DNA of 64,000 bases. Source: Saccharothrix violaceirubra. GTDB taxonomy: Bacteria > Actinomycetota > Actinomycetes > Mycobacteriales > Pseudonocardiaceae. Below the pieces are notes generated by a model. The model worked only from the letters and a program-made list of their open reading frames with translations, searched no databases and was not told the DNA's origin. Below, in pieces: positions 52,533 through 60,390 of the stretch; positions within the stretch are counted from its first letter, which is position 1; each line of letters begins with the position of its first letter. The DNA is taken from NCBI RefSeq assembly GCF_014203755.1, contig NZ_JACHJS010000001.1:7192001-7256000 (forward strand). Reading direction: 5' to 3'. Position numbers and translations under genes: made by a program.

Positions 52533-53197
52533 GCCCTCAGATTGCCGGTCAGGAGGCCGGACTGGTAGGCCAGGGACACGGCATGGGTGCGATCCCGGGC
52601 ACGCAACTTGCGCAGGATGTTCTTCACGTGGGTGCGCACGGTCTCCACGGAGACGTACAGCTCGGTCGCGACGGCCTGGTTCTCCAGCCCGTCGGCGATG
52701 AGCTGGAGGACCTCGTACTCGCGCCGCGAAAGGGAACGTCGAGTGCCCGCCTCGACCGTCGGCGTGAACCCGGCGGCGAGCGGCGCCAACGTCGGGTCGA
52801 GGTGGATGCGCTCGTGGAAGGAGCGCATGATCGCCTGGATCACCTCGACGATCTCCCCGTCACGGGGGACGAGACCGCGCACGCCCGCCGCCAACGCCGC
52901 ACGCACGTACTTCGCCGTCCGGTGCGGTTCCCGCACCAGGGAGACGACGGCGAGCCGCGGGTCGGTCTCGGTGAGCAACGTGGCGAGGTGCCCCTGCGGG
53001 TCCAGCACCGAGTCGACCAGCATCACGTCCGGGTGCAGCCGCTCGTGCAGCCGGACCGCGGTGTGCAGCTGGCCCGTCGCGCCGAGCCAATGCAGACCCG
53101 GCGTGCGCCGGACCACCGCCTGAAGTCCTTCGCGGAACAACGGAACCGGGTCGACCAGCGCGATGCCGGGTCTACCGGAGTTCACCCCTGTGCCCAT
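52529..53197 (-). CDS. LuxR-family regulator with atypical receiver domain
   Basis: 222 aa from ATG 53197 (an upstream ATG at 53227 is possible). The N-terminal receiver-like domain has IALVDPVPLFREGLQAVVRR and VMLVDSVLD; the usual acidic pair is D-P, not D-D, and the conserved Lys of the last strand appears as Arg (SLVREPHR), so it may be a pseudo-receiver. C-terminal LuxR HTH (LSRREYEVLQLIADGLENQA, VSVETVRTHVKNILRKLRAR) is intact. No histidine kinase is next to it. Transcription includes lysE. Confidence 0.85.
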   Translation of the reverse strand: MGTGVNSGRPGIALVDPVPLFREGLQAVVRRTPGLHWLGATGQLHTAVRLHERLHPDVMLVDSVLDPQGHLATLLTETDPRLAVVSLVREPHRTAKYVRAALAAGVRGLVPRDGEIVEVIQAIMRSFHERIHLDPTLAPLAAGFTPTVEAGTRRSLSRREYEVLQLIADGLENQAVATELYVSVETVRTHVKNILRKLRARDRTHAVSLAYQSGLLTGNLRA

Positions 53198-53319
53198 GTG
53201 GTGTTGAGTCACCAGCCGCTCACCCATGACGGTGATTCGGGAAAAAACTTGAACCGGTTCACCCGTGAGGCTCGTCTCCTCACGGGCGCGTCCGACCGGC
53301 GGCAGGCGCACAGTGCCCC

Positions 53320-53688
53320 ATGACCACTTGGCGACCGGCCGACGAGCACGAGTCGACAGCCGGATGGCACCTGTGGCTGAGCTTGAGCACACCCCTCTGG
53401 CCGGGGCCGGCGTGGGACGGCACGGCCGCGTCGGCGATGGCGGGGCTGGGCACGGTGCTGTCCGCCTGCGCCCGTTTGGAGTGCACGGGGCCGTTGTCCG
53501 ACCTGCTGCACTCCGCGGTGTTCGTGGGCAGCCTGCCCCATGAACTGTGGAGTACCGACCTGGAGCCGTTGGATGGCGAGCGGTTGGCGTTGCTGCACGC
53601 CGACTTGTCGGGCGTGGCCGACCACTTCTCCCACCTGCGCACCGTGCTGGCGACAGGCGGCGGCTGGGCCGAACTGGAATCCCGGTGA
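53320..53688 (+). CDS. Hypothetical protein, 122 aa
   Basis: ATG 53320. Trp-rich N-terminus (WRPADEHESTAGWHLWLSLS), helical, with a Leu/Ala-rich centre. No family recognised. Divergent from the LuxR gene. The stop is 7 bp upstream of a 26-bp palindromic terminator. Confidence 0.6.
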   Translation: MTTWRPADEHESTAGWHLWLSLSTPLWPGPAWDGTAASAMAGLGTVLSACARLECTGPLSDLLHSAVFVGSLPHELWSTDLEPLDGERLALLHADLSGVADHFSHLRTVLATGGGWAELESR

Positions 53689-53694
53689 ACGACG

Positions 53695-53720
53695 TCGGCC
53701 GGGTCCGCGGACCCGGCCGA
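53695..53720. terminator. 26-bp perfect palindrome at the left end of the tRNA-Gly island
   Basis: TCGGCCGGGTCCG (53695-53707) followed by its complement. Probably the terminator of the upstream 122-aa gene and the ancestral terminator of tRNA-Gly; it is 3 bp from the 46-bp repeat. Confidence 0.65.
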
Positions 53721-53723
53721 TGA

Positions 53724-53769
53724 TCGAGAGCGGGTGACGGGAATCGAACCCGCCTCTACAGCTTGGGAA
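53724..53769 (-). repeat. attR-type 46-bp copy of the tRNA-Gly 3' half
   Basis: Identical to 55124-55169. It includes the tRNA 3' half from the anticodon loop to the discriminator base plus a few bases beyond, and lacks the 5' half. It marks one end of a 1,400-bp inserted element. Confidence 0.85.
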
Positions 53770-53890
53770 CCCGACCTGGTTCTTCCGGTGAAGGTGACGA
53801 CCTGCGTCTGAGCCGGATCATCGGTAGCCGCGAGTGGCTCTTGTCGACCACTGCTTGTCGCACACGTATCGCACGAAGCACTATGTTTCA

Positions 53891-53914
53891 GGTGAGCGAC
53901 GGGACCCGCTCACC
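53891..53914 (-). terminator. Hairpin after PIN toxin gene, module 2
   Basis: GGTGAGCG (53891-53898) pairs with CGCTCACC (53907-53914) across 8 nt, 21 bp past the toxin stop codon. Confidence 0.6.
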
Positions 53915-53935
53915 GGCCGACTCGATGGGACGGGA

Positions 53936-54511
53936 TCAGAGGCGCTGTCGCCATCGGGCTTGCAGTACAGGAGTACGCACTTCCTTGACGAAGTCGGGAA
54001 CGACCTTCGCCAAGCGGTCCAGGAACTCTTCCGGTGTGACCGTCGGCTTGTTGTACGCGCAGATCTGGTCGTTGATGCACTCAACCGTGCGGTCGGGGTA
54101 CAGGTCGAATTGATCGAGTAGGAAGTCGTCCGGGTGCACGGCACTCAGGTCGTACGGCGTCAATGCCGCTACAGGGAAGTCGTCGATGTTGGCGGTCACG
54201 ATCACAGCGGCGCCACCGTAGGCAGCGGCGGCGAGCACGTGCCGATCCTTCGGATCGTTGGTCATCACCTGTGTCAACGACTCGTAACCGGTTACCAGGG
54301 CATCGGGGAACACCCACCGGATGGTGTCGACGAACTTCCGCGCACTCTCCGGTGTGCGGTGCCCTACGCGAGGGAGGTTGCGCTCGACTTCGTCGAGCAC
54401 CTCGTCGGACCAGAGCGGGCGGTAGGTGTTCGCTTCCGCGAGCCTCAGCAACAGGTCTGCCAGGCGGTACGGGATGAGCACGCAGGCGTCGAGGAATGTG
54501 GGAAAGGGCAC
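53936..54511 (-). CDS. PIN-domain toxin, module 2 (island)
   Basis: 191 aa from GTG 54511, sharing one base with the antitoxin stop (TAGTG). PIN motifs FLDACVLIPYRLAD, VMTNDPKDRHVLAAAA, VIVTANIDDFPV and HPDDFLLDQFDLYPD. Aligns along its length with the 43293-43847 toxin, including the shared N-D-P-K-D-R-H-V-L-A-A-A block. Expected to cleave RNA unless bound by its antitoxin. Confidence 0.85.
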   Translation of the reverse strand: MPFPTFLDACVLIPYRLADLLLRLAEANTYRPLWSDEVLDEVERNLPRVGHRTPESARKFVDTIRWVFPDALVTGYESLTQVMTNDPKDRHVLAAAAYGGAAVIVTANIDDFPVAALTPYDLSAVHPDDFLLDQFDLYPDRTVECINDQICAYNKPTVTPEEFLDRLAKVVPDFVKEVRTPVLQARWRQRL

Positions 54512-54972
54512 TAGCGGGTCCGGGGAAAGTGGTCCACGGCGTCGTAGGAACCGTCTTCGACAGCTTCACGCGCCAGCTCGTTCAGCGCGGTACGGCGGTG
54601 AACGCGAGCATGCTCCTGGTAGTCCAGCAGATCGGTCAACCGGACCCGTCGGTGACGTCCACGCATCTCGAACGGGATTTGGCCCTCTTCCAGGAGCCGT
54701 ACCAGAGTCGGGCGCGAGATGTTGAGCATGTCCGCAGCCTGTTGTGTAGTCAGCTGCGTCGTCTGAGGTGCGATCGTGATCGCGAGTCCGTTCGACAGGG
54801 CCTCGACCACTTCGCGCAGTGCGGCGAACACCTCGCCGGGCAGTTTGATCTCCGTGCCGTCCGGGCCTACGAGTCTGGTATGGCCGTGCAGAGCCTCGGC
54901 CGCGTACGCCAAGTCGTCCTGGCTGTCACCAGGAGGGAACAGGGTGTGCCGCCGCAGTGTTGCCGCCATCAT
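54511..54972 (-). CDS. HTH antitoxin, module 2 (island)
   Basis: 153 aa. The N-terminal region LVGPDGTEIKLPGEVFAAL and ALSNGLAITIAPQTTQLTTQ and HTH AADMLNISRPTLVRLLEEGQ parallel the module 1 antitoxin (IGPDGSRLPLPVEVFEVL, ALSQGLAITVAP, AANLLGVSRPTLVRMLEAGE). GGAAGG precedes the ATG. Wing PFEMRGRHRRVRLTDLLDYQ; acidic C-terminus for toxin binding. Promoter shares AGTCTA and CGAAnAAAACGAAA with module 1. Confidence 0.87.
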   Translation of the reverse strand: MMAATLRRHTLFPPGDSQDDLAYAAEALHGHTRLVGPDGTEIKLPGEVFAALREVVEALSNGLAITIAPQTTQLTTQQAADMLNISRPTLVRLLEEGQIPFEMRGRHRRVRLTDLLDYQEHARVHRRTALNELAREAVEDGSYDAVDHFPRTR

Positions 54973-54999
54973 CGTTCCTTCCGGGTCTTGACCTACCCC

Positions 55000-55022
55000 A
55001 GTCTATCCGAAAAAAACGAAAG
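55000..55022 (-). promoter_or_regulatory. AT-rich promoter/operator of TA module 2
   Basis: AGTCTA then CGAAAAAAACGAAA (plus strand), the same elements as at 44338-44365. Likely recognised by both HTH antitoxins. Confidence 0.55.
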
Positions 55023-55090
55023 TGTCTTGAGGGGGTGGCGGGCGGCTCGTGACTGGCGGCGCGCGCGGACACACCGCACCCGAAGACGAC

Positions 55091-55122
55091 AGAGGCCCGG
55101 GTCCGTGTGGACCCGGGCCTCT
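55091..55122 (-). terminator. Terminator downstream of tRNA-Gly (island-supplied)
   Basis: AGAGGCCCGGGTCC (55091-55104) pairs perfectly with 55109-55122 around a 4-nt loop, 6 bp beyond the tRNA 3' end. Confidence 0.85.
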
Positions 55123-55123
55123 G

Positions 55124-55169
55124 TCGAGAGCGGGTGACGGGAATCGAACCCGCCTCTACAGCTTGGGAA
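55124..55169 (-). repeat. attL-type 46-bp repeat within tRNA-Gly
   Basis: The tRNA-side copy of the 46-bp repeat; spans from 5 bp beyond the tRNA 3' end to the anticodon loop. Confidence 0.85.
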
Positions 55170-55199
55170 GCTGTCGTTCTACCAATGAACTACACCCGC
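55129..55199 (-). tRNA. tRNA-Gly (CCC)
   Basis: A 71-nt cloverleaf read on the minus strand. Acceptor stem GCGGGTG/CACCCGC, discriminator T, D-arm GTAGTTCATTGGTAGAAC, anticodon stem ACAGC/GCTGT with loop TTCCCAA (anticodon CCC), and T-arm GCGGGTTCGATTCCCGTC. CCA is not encoded. It is the target of the island. Confidence 0.95.
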
Positions 55200-55268
55200 A
55201 TTGCCCCGCCGATCATACACGGACGGGCTGGGGGCGTGGCCCTGCGGGGTTGGTTCTACGCTGTCCCT

Positions 55269-55859
55269 GTGTTGTTGAGTGATCGTGATCTGCGCAAAGA
55301 GGTCGACGGTGGGCGTTTGGTGCTCGAACCGTTCGACGACGTCATGGTGCAGCCGTCCAGCATCGACGTCCGGCTCGACCGGTTCTTCCGGGTCTTCAAC
55401 AACACCCGCTACACGCACATCGACCCCTCGGTGCGGCAGGACGACCTGACCTCGTTGGTCGAGGCCGCGGACGACGAGCCGTTCGTCCTGCACCCCGGCG
55501 AGTTCGTGCTCGGCTCGACCTTCGAGCTGGTCACGTTGCCGAACGATCTCGCCGGCCGGTTGGAGGGCAAGTCCTCGTTGGGGCGGCTCGGGTTGCTCAC
55601 GCACTCGACCGCCGGGTTCATCGACCCCGGCTTCTCCGGCCACATCACGCTCGAGCTGTCCAACGTCGCCAACCTGCCGATCACGCTCTGGCCGGGCATG
55701 AAGATCGGGCAGCTGTGCATCTTCCGGCTCAGCAGCGAAGCCGAGTTCCCGTACGGCTCGGCCTCGACCGGGTCGCGGTACCAGGGGCAGCGCGGTCCCA
55801 CGCCGTCGCGTGCCTACCTCAACTTCCACCGGACCGAAACGCGTCGCCATAGCGATTGA
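55269..55859 (+). CDS. dcd: dCTP deaminase (dUMP-forming type)
   Basis: 196 aa from GTG 55269; 196 is close to the family norm. Motifs of the trimeric dCTP deaminase/dUTPase superfamily: [13 protein letters not shown] (from residue 98), [20 protein letters not shown] with catalytic Glu129, and IGQLCIFRL. Actinobacterial Dcd converts dCTP directly to dUMP for thymidylate synthesis. Its 3' end overlaps the convergent CDF gene by 41 bp. tRNA-Gly is just upstream. Confidence 0.95.
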   Translation: MLLSDRDLRKEVDGGRLVLEPFDDVMVQPSSIDVRLDRFFRVFNNTRYTHIDPSVRQDDLTSLVEAADDEPFVLHPGEFVLGSTFELVTLPNDLAGRLEGKSSLGRLGLLTHSTAGFIDPGFSGHITLELSNVANLPITLWPGMKIGQLCIFRLSSEAEFPYGSASTGSRYQGQRGPTPSRAYLNFHRTETRRHSD

Positions 55860-56814
55860 GGACGCGTGACCTCAGCTCCGGATCGGTGCGCGGCACGGGC
55901 TCGATGAACACCTCGTCCAGTTCCGGGAACCTCGTCCGCAGCTCGGCGGACACCCGCACGCACGCCCGTTCCAGGTCGGCCGCGCCCAACGCGTCGTCGA
56001 AGTCGACCCGCACGCACAGCAGCACGCGGTCCGTGCCGACGGCCATCGTCAGCAGGTCGACCACCTCCTCGATCTCCGGCACGCCCGACCGCAGGTACGT
56101 CCACACCCCGCGCACCAGCTTCGGGTCCGCCTGCCGGCCGATCAACAGCCCCCGGTTCGTCGACGCCAGCACGTACGCCGCGAACGCCAGCAGCACGCCG
56201 ATCGCCAGCGACGCCACGCCGTCCCACACCGACGACCCGGTGAGGTGGTGCAACCCCAGGCCGCCGAACGCCAGCAGCAGGCCCACCAACGCCGCCGAGT
56301 CCTCCAGGAACACCGTCTTCACGGTCGGGTCGTCGGACAGGCGCAGGTAGACGAGGACCGGCCGCCCTTCCTCCCGAGCCTCGCGCCGCACCTGGCGCAC
56401 GGCCTGCGACCACGACACGCCCTCCAGTACGAACGCGATCGCCAGCACCACGTACCCGACCACCGGGCTGCTCTGCTCCTCCGGCGTCCCGAACACCGTC
56501 CGGAACCCTTCGTAGAACGCGAACACCGCGCCCGACACGAAGATCGACACCGCGGCGAGCAGCGACCAGAAGTACCGCTCCTTGCCGTAGCCGAACGGGT
56601 GCCGGCGGTCGGCCGGGCGGTCGGAGCGGCGCAACGCGGTCAGCAGCAGGCCCTCTGTCAACGTGTCGGCCACGGAGTGCGCGGCCTCCGACATCATCGC
56701 CGCCGACCCCGTGACCACGCCCGCGACCGCCTTCATGACCGCGATCGCGAGGTTCACCGCCAGGGCCAGCAGCACCGTCACCGTGCTCTCGCCGCCGCCT
56801 TTGACCTCAGCCAT
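55819..56814 (-). CDS. Cation diffusion facilitator (CDF) transporter
   Basis: 331 aa from ATG 56814. Six membrane helices; the metal-site motifs [14 protein letters not shown] (helix 2, H/D pair) and [13 protein letters not shown] (helix 5, D) are present. The C-terminal cytosolic domain ([20 protein letters not shown]...) follows. Exports Zn2+, Co2+, Fe2+ or Mn2+ by proton exchange; metal not assignable. The last 41 bp run over the dcd 3' end. Confidence 0.93.
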   Translation of the reverse strand: MAEVKGGGESTVTVLLALAVNLAIAVMKAVAGVVTGSAAMMSEAAHSVADTLTEGLLLTALRRSDRPADRRHPFGYGKERYFWSLLAAVSIFVSGAVFAFYEGFRTVFGTPEEQSSPVVGYVVLAIAFVLEGVSWSQAVRQVRREAREEGRPVLVYLRLSDDPTVKTVFLEDSAALVGLLLAFGGLGLHHLTGSSVWDGVASLAIGVLLAFAAYVLASTNRGLLIGRQADPKLVRGVWTYLRSGVPEIEEVVDLLTMAVGTDRVLLCVRVDFDDALGAADLERACVRVSAELRTRFPELDEVFIEPVPRTDPELRSRVLNRYGDAFRSGGS

Positions 56815-57151
56815 GGGTCGACCGTACGCCTTCCGAAACGTTATCGCGCTTCGGTGCAACCTTGGGAACGTCTACGCGTCCTCTTGCTTCGGGTAAAATC
56901 CAGAGATATTCCGGTAACGGGAGATCGAGGTTCGGATAACTTTTCGGCAACCTGGTGCATCTGGCCCGTGTGACGCTGTTTTGCCTGGTGAACGAGTATG
57001 TGCTGGGCCGTTCGGATGTGCGGAACTCGGCTTTTCAGGGGTGGCCGGAGCGGTTGGAAAAAGTTTTGGCGGGGCGCGCAACCGCCTTGGCGGGTGGGCG
57101 TCTTTGGTGGTGGAAACGCCAAGGGGGCCGAAATTGAAGCGGGGGATTGAA
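56815..57151. other. 337-bp promoter region of the surface protein
   Basis: Contains a fair promoter, TTGCTT (56884-56889) and TATTCC (56907-56912) with 17-bp spacing. A frame is open upstream of the true start but lacks a ribosome-binding site. It is AT-richer than average. Confidence 0.45.
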
Positions 57152-58429
57152 ATGAAGAAGATTGCATTCGGTGCGGCGCTTTTCGCATTGGCTTCCACCA
57201 CGGTGATGACCATTCCGGCCAACGCGGACGAGGTCGCCAAGGGTGCGATCGAGGTGACGACGTTCGCCGACCACGACGGCAACGGCGTCCAGAACGGTGA
57301 CGAGGGCGGCTACACGCCGGTCACCGCGGACATCAAGAACATCGCGACCGGCGCGACCACCCGGGTGCAGACCTGGAACGGTGCCTCGGTGGTGGCGGAC
57401 GGCCTGGCGGTCGGGACGTACGAGGTCAGTACGCCCGAGGTGGCGGACTTCATCGGCACGACCCCGCGCAAGCTGACGATCGAGGTGACCGCGGACTCGA
57501 CGGTCCCGGCCAAGTTCGGCTACCAGGGCGGCACGGTCGTCGGATCCACCTGGATCGACGAGAACGGCGACGGCCTCCGTCAGGCCGCCGAGCCCCCGGC
57601 CGACTCGGTCAGCTTCGTGCTGCTCGACCCGGCCGGGGTCGTCATCGACGGAGCCATGTCCGACTCGGACGGCAAGTTCGCGTTCCGGGGACTTCGCGGA
57701 GGCGAGTACCGGGTGCAGCGTTCCTCTGACGACCCGCTGTTGCCTTACGCGGTGGGGGGCGGCGATTCGGCCGTCGACCCGACGACGGGCCTCACCGGCC
57801 TCATCCCGGTCAAGCCGGGTGCCACCACCGAACCGGTCGTGATCGGTTTCCGGAAGGCGATCGTCAACCGCACGATGAACGAGATGACGATCGCCGGCAC
57901 GCCGGTCGTGGGTGGCCAGTTCACCATGTTCTTCTCGGCCACCAACAACGGTACGGTGCCGACCGATCTCACCGGCGGGGTCGTGCTGCCCGACGGGTTG
58001 GTCGCGATGGCCGCCGAGGGTCCGAACGTCGAGACCGACGGCCGGGTGATCACGTTCGGTGGCGACGAGGTCCTGTTCGCGCCCGGTGAGTCGGTGTCGG
58101 TGTGGGTGAGGGTCCGCGTCGACCGGATGGTCGCCTACCCCGAGATCAGCTTCGGGGTGAACCAGAAGGACGAGAAGCAGTCCGACGTCGGCGACAACCA
58201 CCGGCTCGTCATGATCGACATCGCTGCCGCCCCGACCTCCGCCGCCCCGACCACCACGGTCGCCGCTCCGGCCGCCGGTGCGCCCCAGGCGGTCGTGCCG
58301 GTCGCGCAGACCAAGGAGACGGGCTCGCTCGCGAGCACCGGTGCCTCCCCGCTGATCCCGCTCGCCCTCGGCGGTGTGCTGCTCCTCGGCGGTACGGGTG
58401 CGCTGATCGCCGCCCGCCGCAACAACTGA
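57152..58429 (+). CDS. LAxTG-anchored SdrD-B-like surface protein
   Basis: 425 aa from ATG 57152, with GCGGGGGA upstream. Signal peptide KKIAFGAALFALASTTVMTI then ANADE; two SD-repeat B-type (collagen-binding-like) domains with DHDGNGVQNGDEGGYTPV and DENGDGLRQAAEPPADSV calcium loops; a DUF11-like beta domain; a Pro/Ala/Thr stalk; and a C-terminal sorting signal LASTG, hydrophobic helix and RRNN tail. The LAxTG motif fits class E sortases of high-GC actinobacteria. Its terminator is split by an IS3-family element. Confidence 0.92.
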   Translation: MKKIAFGAALFALASTTVMTIPANADEVAKGAIEVTTFADHDGNGVQNGDEGGYTPVTADIKNIATGATTRVQTWNGASVVADGLAVGTYEVSTPEVADFIGTTPRKLTIEVTADSTVPAKFGYQGGTVVGSTWIDENGDGLRQAAEPPADSVSFVLLDPAGVVIDGAMSDSDGKFAFRGLRGGEYRVQRSSDDPLLPYAVGGGDSAVDPTTGLTGLIPVKPGATTEPVVIGFRKAIVNRTMNEMTIAGTPVVGGQFTMFFSATNNGTVPTDLTGGVVLPDGLVAMAAEGPNVETDGRVITFGGDEVLFAPGESVSVWVRVRVDRMVAYPEISFGVNQKDEKQSDVGDNHRLVMIDIAAAPTSAAPTTTVAAPAAGAPQAVVPVAQTKETGSLASTGASPLIPLALGGVLLLGGTGALIAARRNN

Positions 58430-58442
58430 CACCCTGACCGAC

Positions 58443-58461
58443 GAAGGGGCCGTGCGCACAG
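58443..58461 (+). terminator. Left half of the surface-protein terminator, split by the IS
   Basis: GAAGGGGCCGTGC (58443-58455) is one arm; the other, GCACGGCCCTTC (59900-59911), is 1.4 kb away beyond the insertion. The element sits in the hairpin loop. Confidence 0.7.
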
Positions 58462-58521
58462 TGAACCGCTCCCCGGAAGTTGGACTGGGAATCCAGTTCC
58501 GACTGTCCGGGGAGCGGTTCG

Positions 58522-59007
58522 TTGCATCCACGCAGTTCGTTGTCAGAGGAGCAGCGGGAGTCCGCTGTCGTGTTGTTCGAGGCCGGGTGGGGCAGGGACG
58601 CTGTCGCGACCCGGCTGGGTGTGCCCGCGACAGCGGTGCGACGCTTGCATGATCGTTGGAGGCTGCGGGGCGCGGGAGCGTTGATGGCCAAACAGGGCAG
58701 GCGGTCGTTCACGTTCGAGTTCAAGCTGGAGGTCGTGCGCCGGTTCGTCGACGGTGGGGCGTCCGCGCTGGAGCTGGCGCGTGAGCATGACCTGGCCTCG
58801 CCGAAACAGGTCGAGACCTGGGCCAGGTTGTACCGGCGTGACGGCGAGGACGCGCTGCGGCCCAAGCCGAAAGGCCGGCCTGCCAAGCCCGCCGGCACCA
58901 CCGGGCTCAGCGAGCTGGAACGGTTGCGGCAGGAGAACCTGGAGCTGTCCGCGAAGGTGGCGTACCTGGAAAAACTGCGGGCCTTGAAGGAGCAGGGGCG
59001 AGACTGA
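58522..59007 (+). CDS. IS3-family transposase OrfA
   Basis: Probable start TTG 58522. HTH (SEEQRESAVVLFEAGWG, TRLGVPATAVRRLHDRWRLR), second HTH (FTFEFKLEVVRRFVDGG...) and C-terminal leucine zipper LERLRQENLELSAKVAYLEK. Followed by the -1 frame OrfB; a GGAAAAAC slippery site at 58968-58975 would give the OrfAB fusion. Confidence 0.85.
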   Translation: MHPRSSLSEEQRESAVVLFEAGWGRDAVATRLGVPATAVRRLHDRWRLRGAGALMAKQGRRSFTFEFKLEVVRRFVDGGASALELAREHDLASPKQVETWARLYRRDGEDALRPKPKGRPAKPAGTTGLSELERLRQENLELSAKVAYLEKLRALKEQGRD

Positions 59008-59858
59008 AGACCCAGGTCGTCGCCACCCTCAAGGCTCAGTATCCGCTCGCGGCGCTGCTCAAGGCCGCGGGCCTTGCCCGCTCGACGTTCTTCTACCAGC
59101 AGGCCCGCCTGGCCCGGCCCGACCCGCACGCCGAACTCAAGACCGCGATCACCGAGGAGTTCGAGGCCGCCCATGGCCGTTACGGGCATCGGCGGGTTCA
59201 CCTGGTGCCGAGCCGCAAGGGCCGGCGGGTGGCCAGGAAGACGGTGCTGAAGCTGATGAACACCCTCGGCCTGGTCTGCAAGGTCCGCAGGCCACGCCGC
59301 CACCGGTCCTGGCAGGGGCAGACCGGCACCACCGCCGGGAACCTGCTCAACCGCGAGTTCGGCGCCTCGTCTCCGGACACGAAATGGGTCACCGACGTCA
59401 CCGAGTTCCGCGTTGGTGACCGCAAGATCCATCTGTCGCCGGTGATCGACCTGTTCGACCGGTCCGTGATCGCCTACAGCTGCGGCCTGTCCCCGTCGCT
59501 GGAGCTGACGAACTCCTCACTGCGCGCCGCGATCGCCACCCTGCCCGCCGCGGCCAGACCACTGGTGCACCCCGACCAGGGCTTCCACTACCAGCACGTC
59601 ACCTGGCGCAGGCTACTGGCCGATGCCGGTCTGACCCAGTCGATGTCCCGGCGGGGCAACTGCCTGGACAACGCGGTCGCCGAGAACTTCTTCGGACATC
59701 TGAAGGAAGAACTGTTCCACCACACCACGTTCGACACCGTCGAGGAGTTCACCGCGGCACTGCACGAGTACATCGACTGGTACAACACCACCCGCATCTC
59801 CACCACGCTCAAGGGCCTGAGCCCGGTCCAATACCGAGCCCAGGCCCTCGCGGCCTAA
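58970..59858 (+). CDS. IS3-family transposase OrfB (catalytic, by -1 frameshift)
   Basis: Open from the slippery site to 59858; an internal start at 59205 is too late to give the full domain. HTH_21 region (FEAAHGRYGHRRVHLV) then DDE integrase core with TDVTEF (Asp), HPDQGFHYQH (Asp) and NCLDNAVAENFFGHLKEE (Glu), plus the typical YNTTRISTTLKGLSPVQYR tail. Full-length and without stop codons. Confidence 0.88.
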
Positions 59859-59969
59859 CCTTCAGTTAGCCAGTCCAACTTTCGGGGAGCGGTTCAACAG
59901 CACGGCCCTTCCGTCCGTTCCGGACAGTCGCCCTCTGGCCGGGCTTGATCGGCGCGGTTAGCCTGCCGC

Positions 59970-60344
59970 ATGGGCATTTTGGTGCACGTGGTGCTGACCG
60001 CCGTCGCGGTGTGGATCTCCACGGTGATCCCCGGCATCGACCTCGAAGGCGCCTCGGTGCCCGGCAAGATCGGCACGCTGGTCGGGGTCGCGTTGCTGTT
60101 CGGCCTGGTCAACGCCGTGGTCAAGCCGGTGGTCAAGTTCTTCGGGTGCGTGTTCTACCTGGTCACCCTCGGCCTGATCGGGCTGGTCGTGAACGGCCTG
60201 CTGTTCTGGCTCACGGGGTGGCTCGCGGGCGAGCTGGGCCTGCCGTTCACGGTCACCGGGTTCTGGCCCGCGTTCTTCGGCGCGCTGGTCGTCGCGCTCA
60301 CGAGCTGGGTGCTCAACCTGGTCTACGACCGGATCGCCGACTGA
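59970..60344 (+). CDS. Holin-family (PF04020-like) membrane protein
   Basis: 124 aa, four membrane helices: VHVVLTAVAVWISTVIPGI, LVGVALLFGLVNAVVKPVV, FFGCVFYLVTLGLIGLVVNG and GFWPAFFGALVVALTSWVLN. Matches the mycobacterial/actinobacterial 'phage holin family 4' (MscL-like size) of unknown role. It is not part of a prophage here. Confidence 0.82.
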   Translation: MGILVHVVLTAVAVWISTVIPGIDLEGASVPGKIGTLVGVALLFGLVNAVVKPVVKFFGCVFYLVTLGLIGLVVNGLLFWLTGWLAGELGLPFTVTGFWPAFFGALVVALTSWVLNLVYDRIAD

Positions 60345-60350
60345 GCGAAC

Positions 60351-60373
60351 GGCCCCGGCGCCACGCCGGGGCC
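60351..60373. terminator. Terminator of the holin-like gene
   Basis: GGCCCCGGCG (60351-60360) pairs with CGCCGGGGCC (60364-60373) around CCA, 7 bp past the stop. Before the IS5 insertion it would also have terminated the Fe-S gene. Confidence 0.8.
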
Positions 60374-60390
60374 ATCCACAGTGGACTAGC

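Larger units (their letters stand above)
53724..55169. mobile_element. Minimal integrated island at tRNA-Gly with a PIN/HTH module
   Basis: The 46-bp direct repeats at 53724-53769 and 55124-55169 are exactly 1,400 bp apart, the right-hand one being the 3' half of an intact tRNA-Gly. Both repeats are flanked by terminator hairpins. The element has only the toxin-antitoxin pair (53936-54972); no integrase, excisionase or replication gene remains. The repeat ends in the anticodon loop, the usual crossover site of tyrosine integrases. Best read as a remnant of an integrative element kept by its addiction module. Confidence 0.75.
58462..59896 (+). mobile_element. IS3-family insertion sequence, intact (1,435 bp)
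   Basis: 27-bp terminal inverted repeats begin TGAACCGCTCCCCG (58462-58488 and 59870-59896), with one mismatch. Flanked by a 4-bp target duplication ACAG (58458-58461, 59897-59900). Encodes OrfA and OrfB in a -1 frame relation. The ends, duplication and frames are complete, so it looks recently inserted and probably active. Confidence 0.92.

Noticed and set aside
53770..53935. Integrase remnant next to the att copy
   Set aside because: I looked for the typical C-terminal tyrosine-integrase motifs (HxxR, Tyr) in all frames here and found none.
54973..55090. A second tRNA or small RNA between the TA module and tRNA-Gly
   Set aside because: Only the tRNA-Gly and its terminator hairpin fold plausibly; no other cloverleaf was found.
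59970..60344. Prophage holin
   Set aside because: The protein belongs to a widespread chromosomal membrane family and no other phage genes are near.
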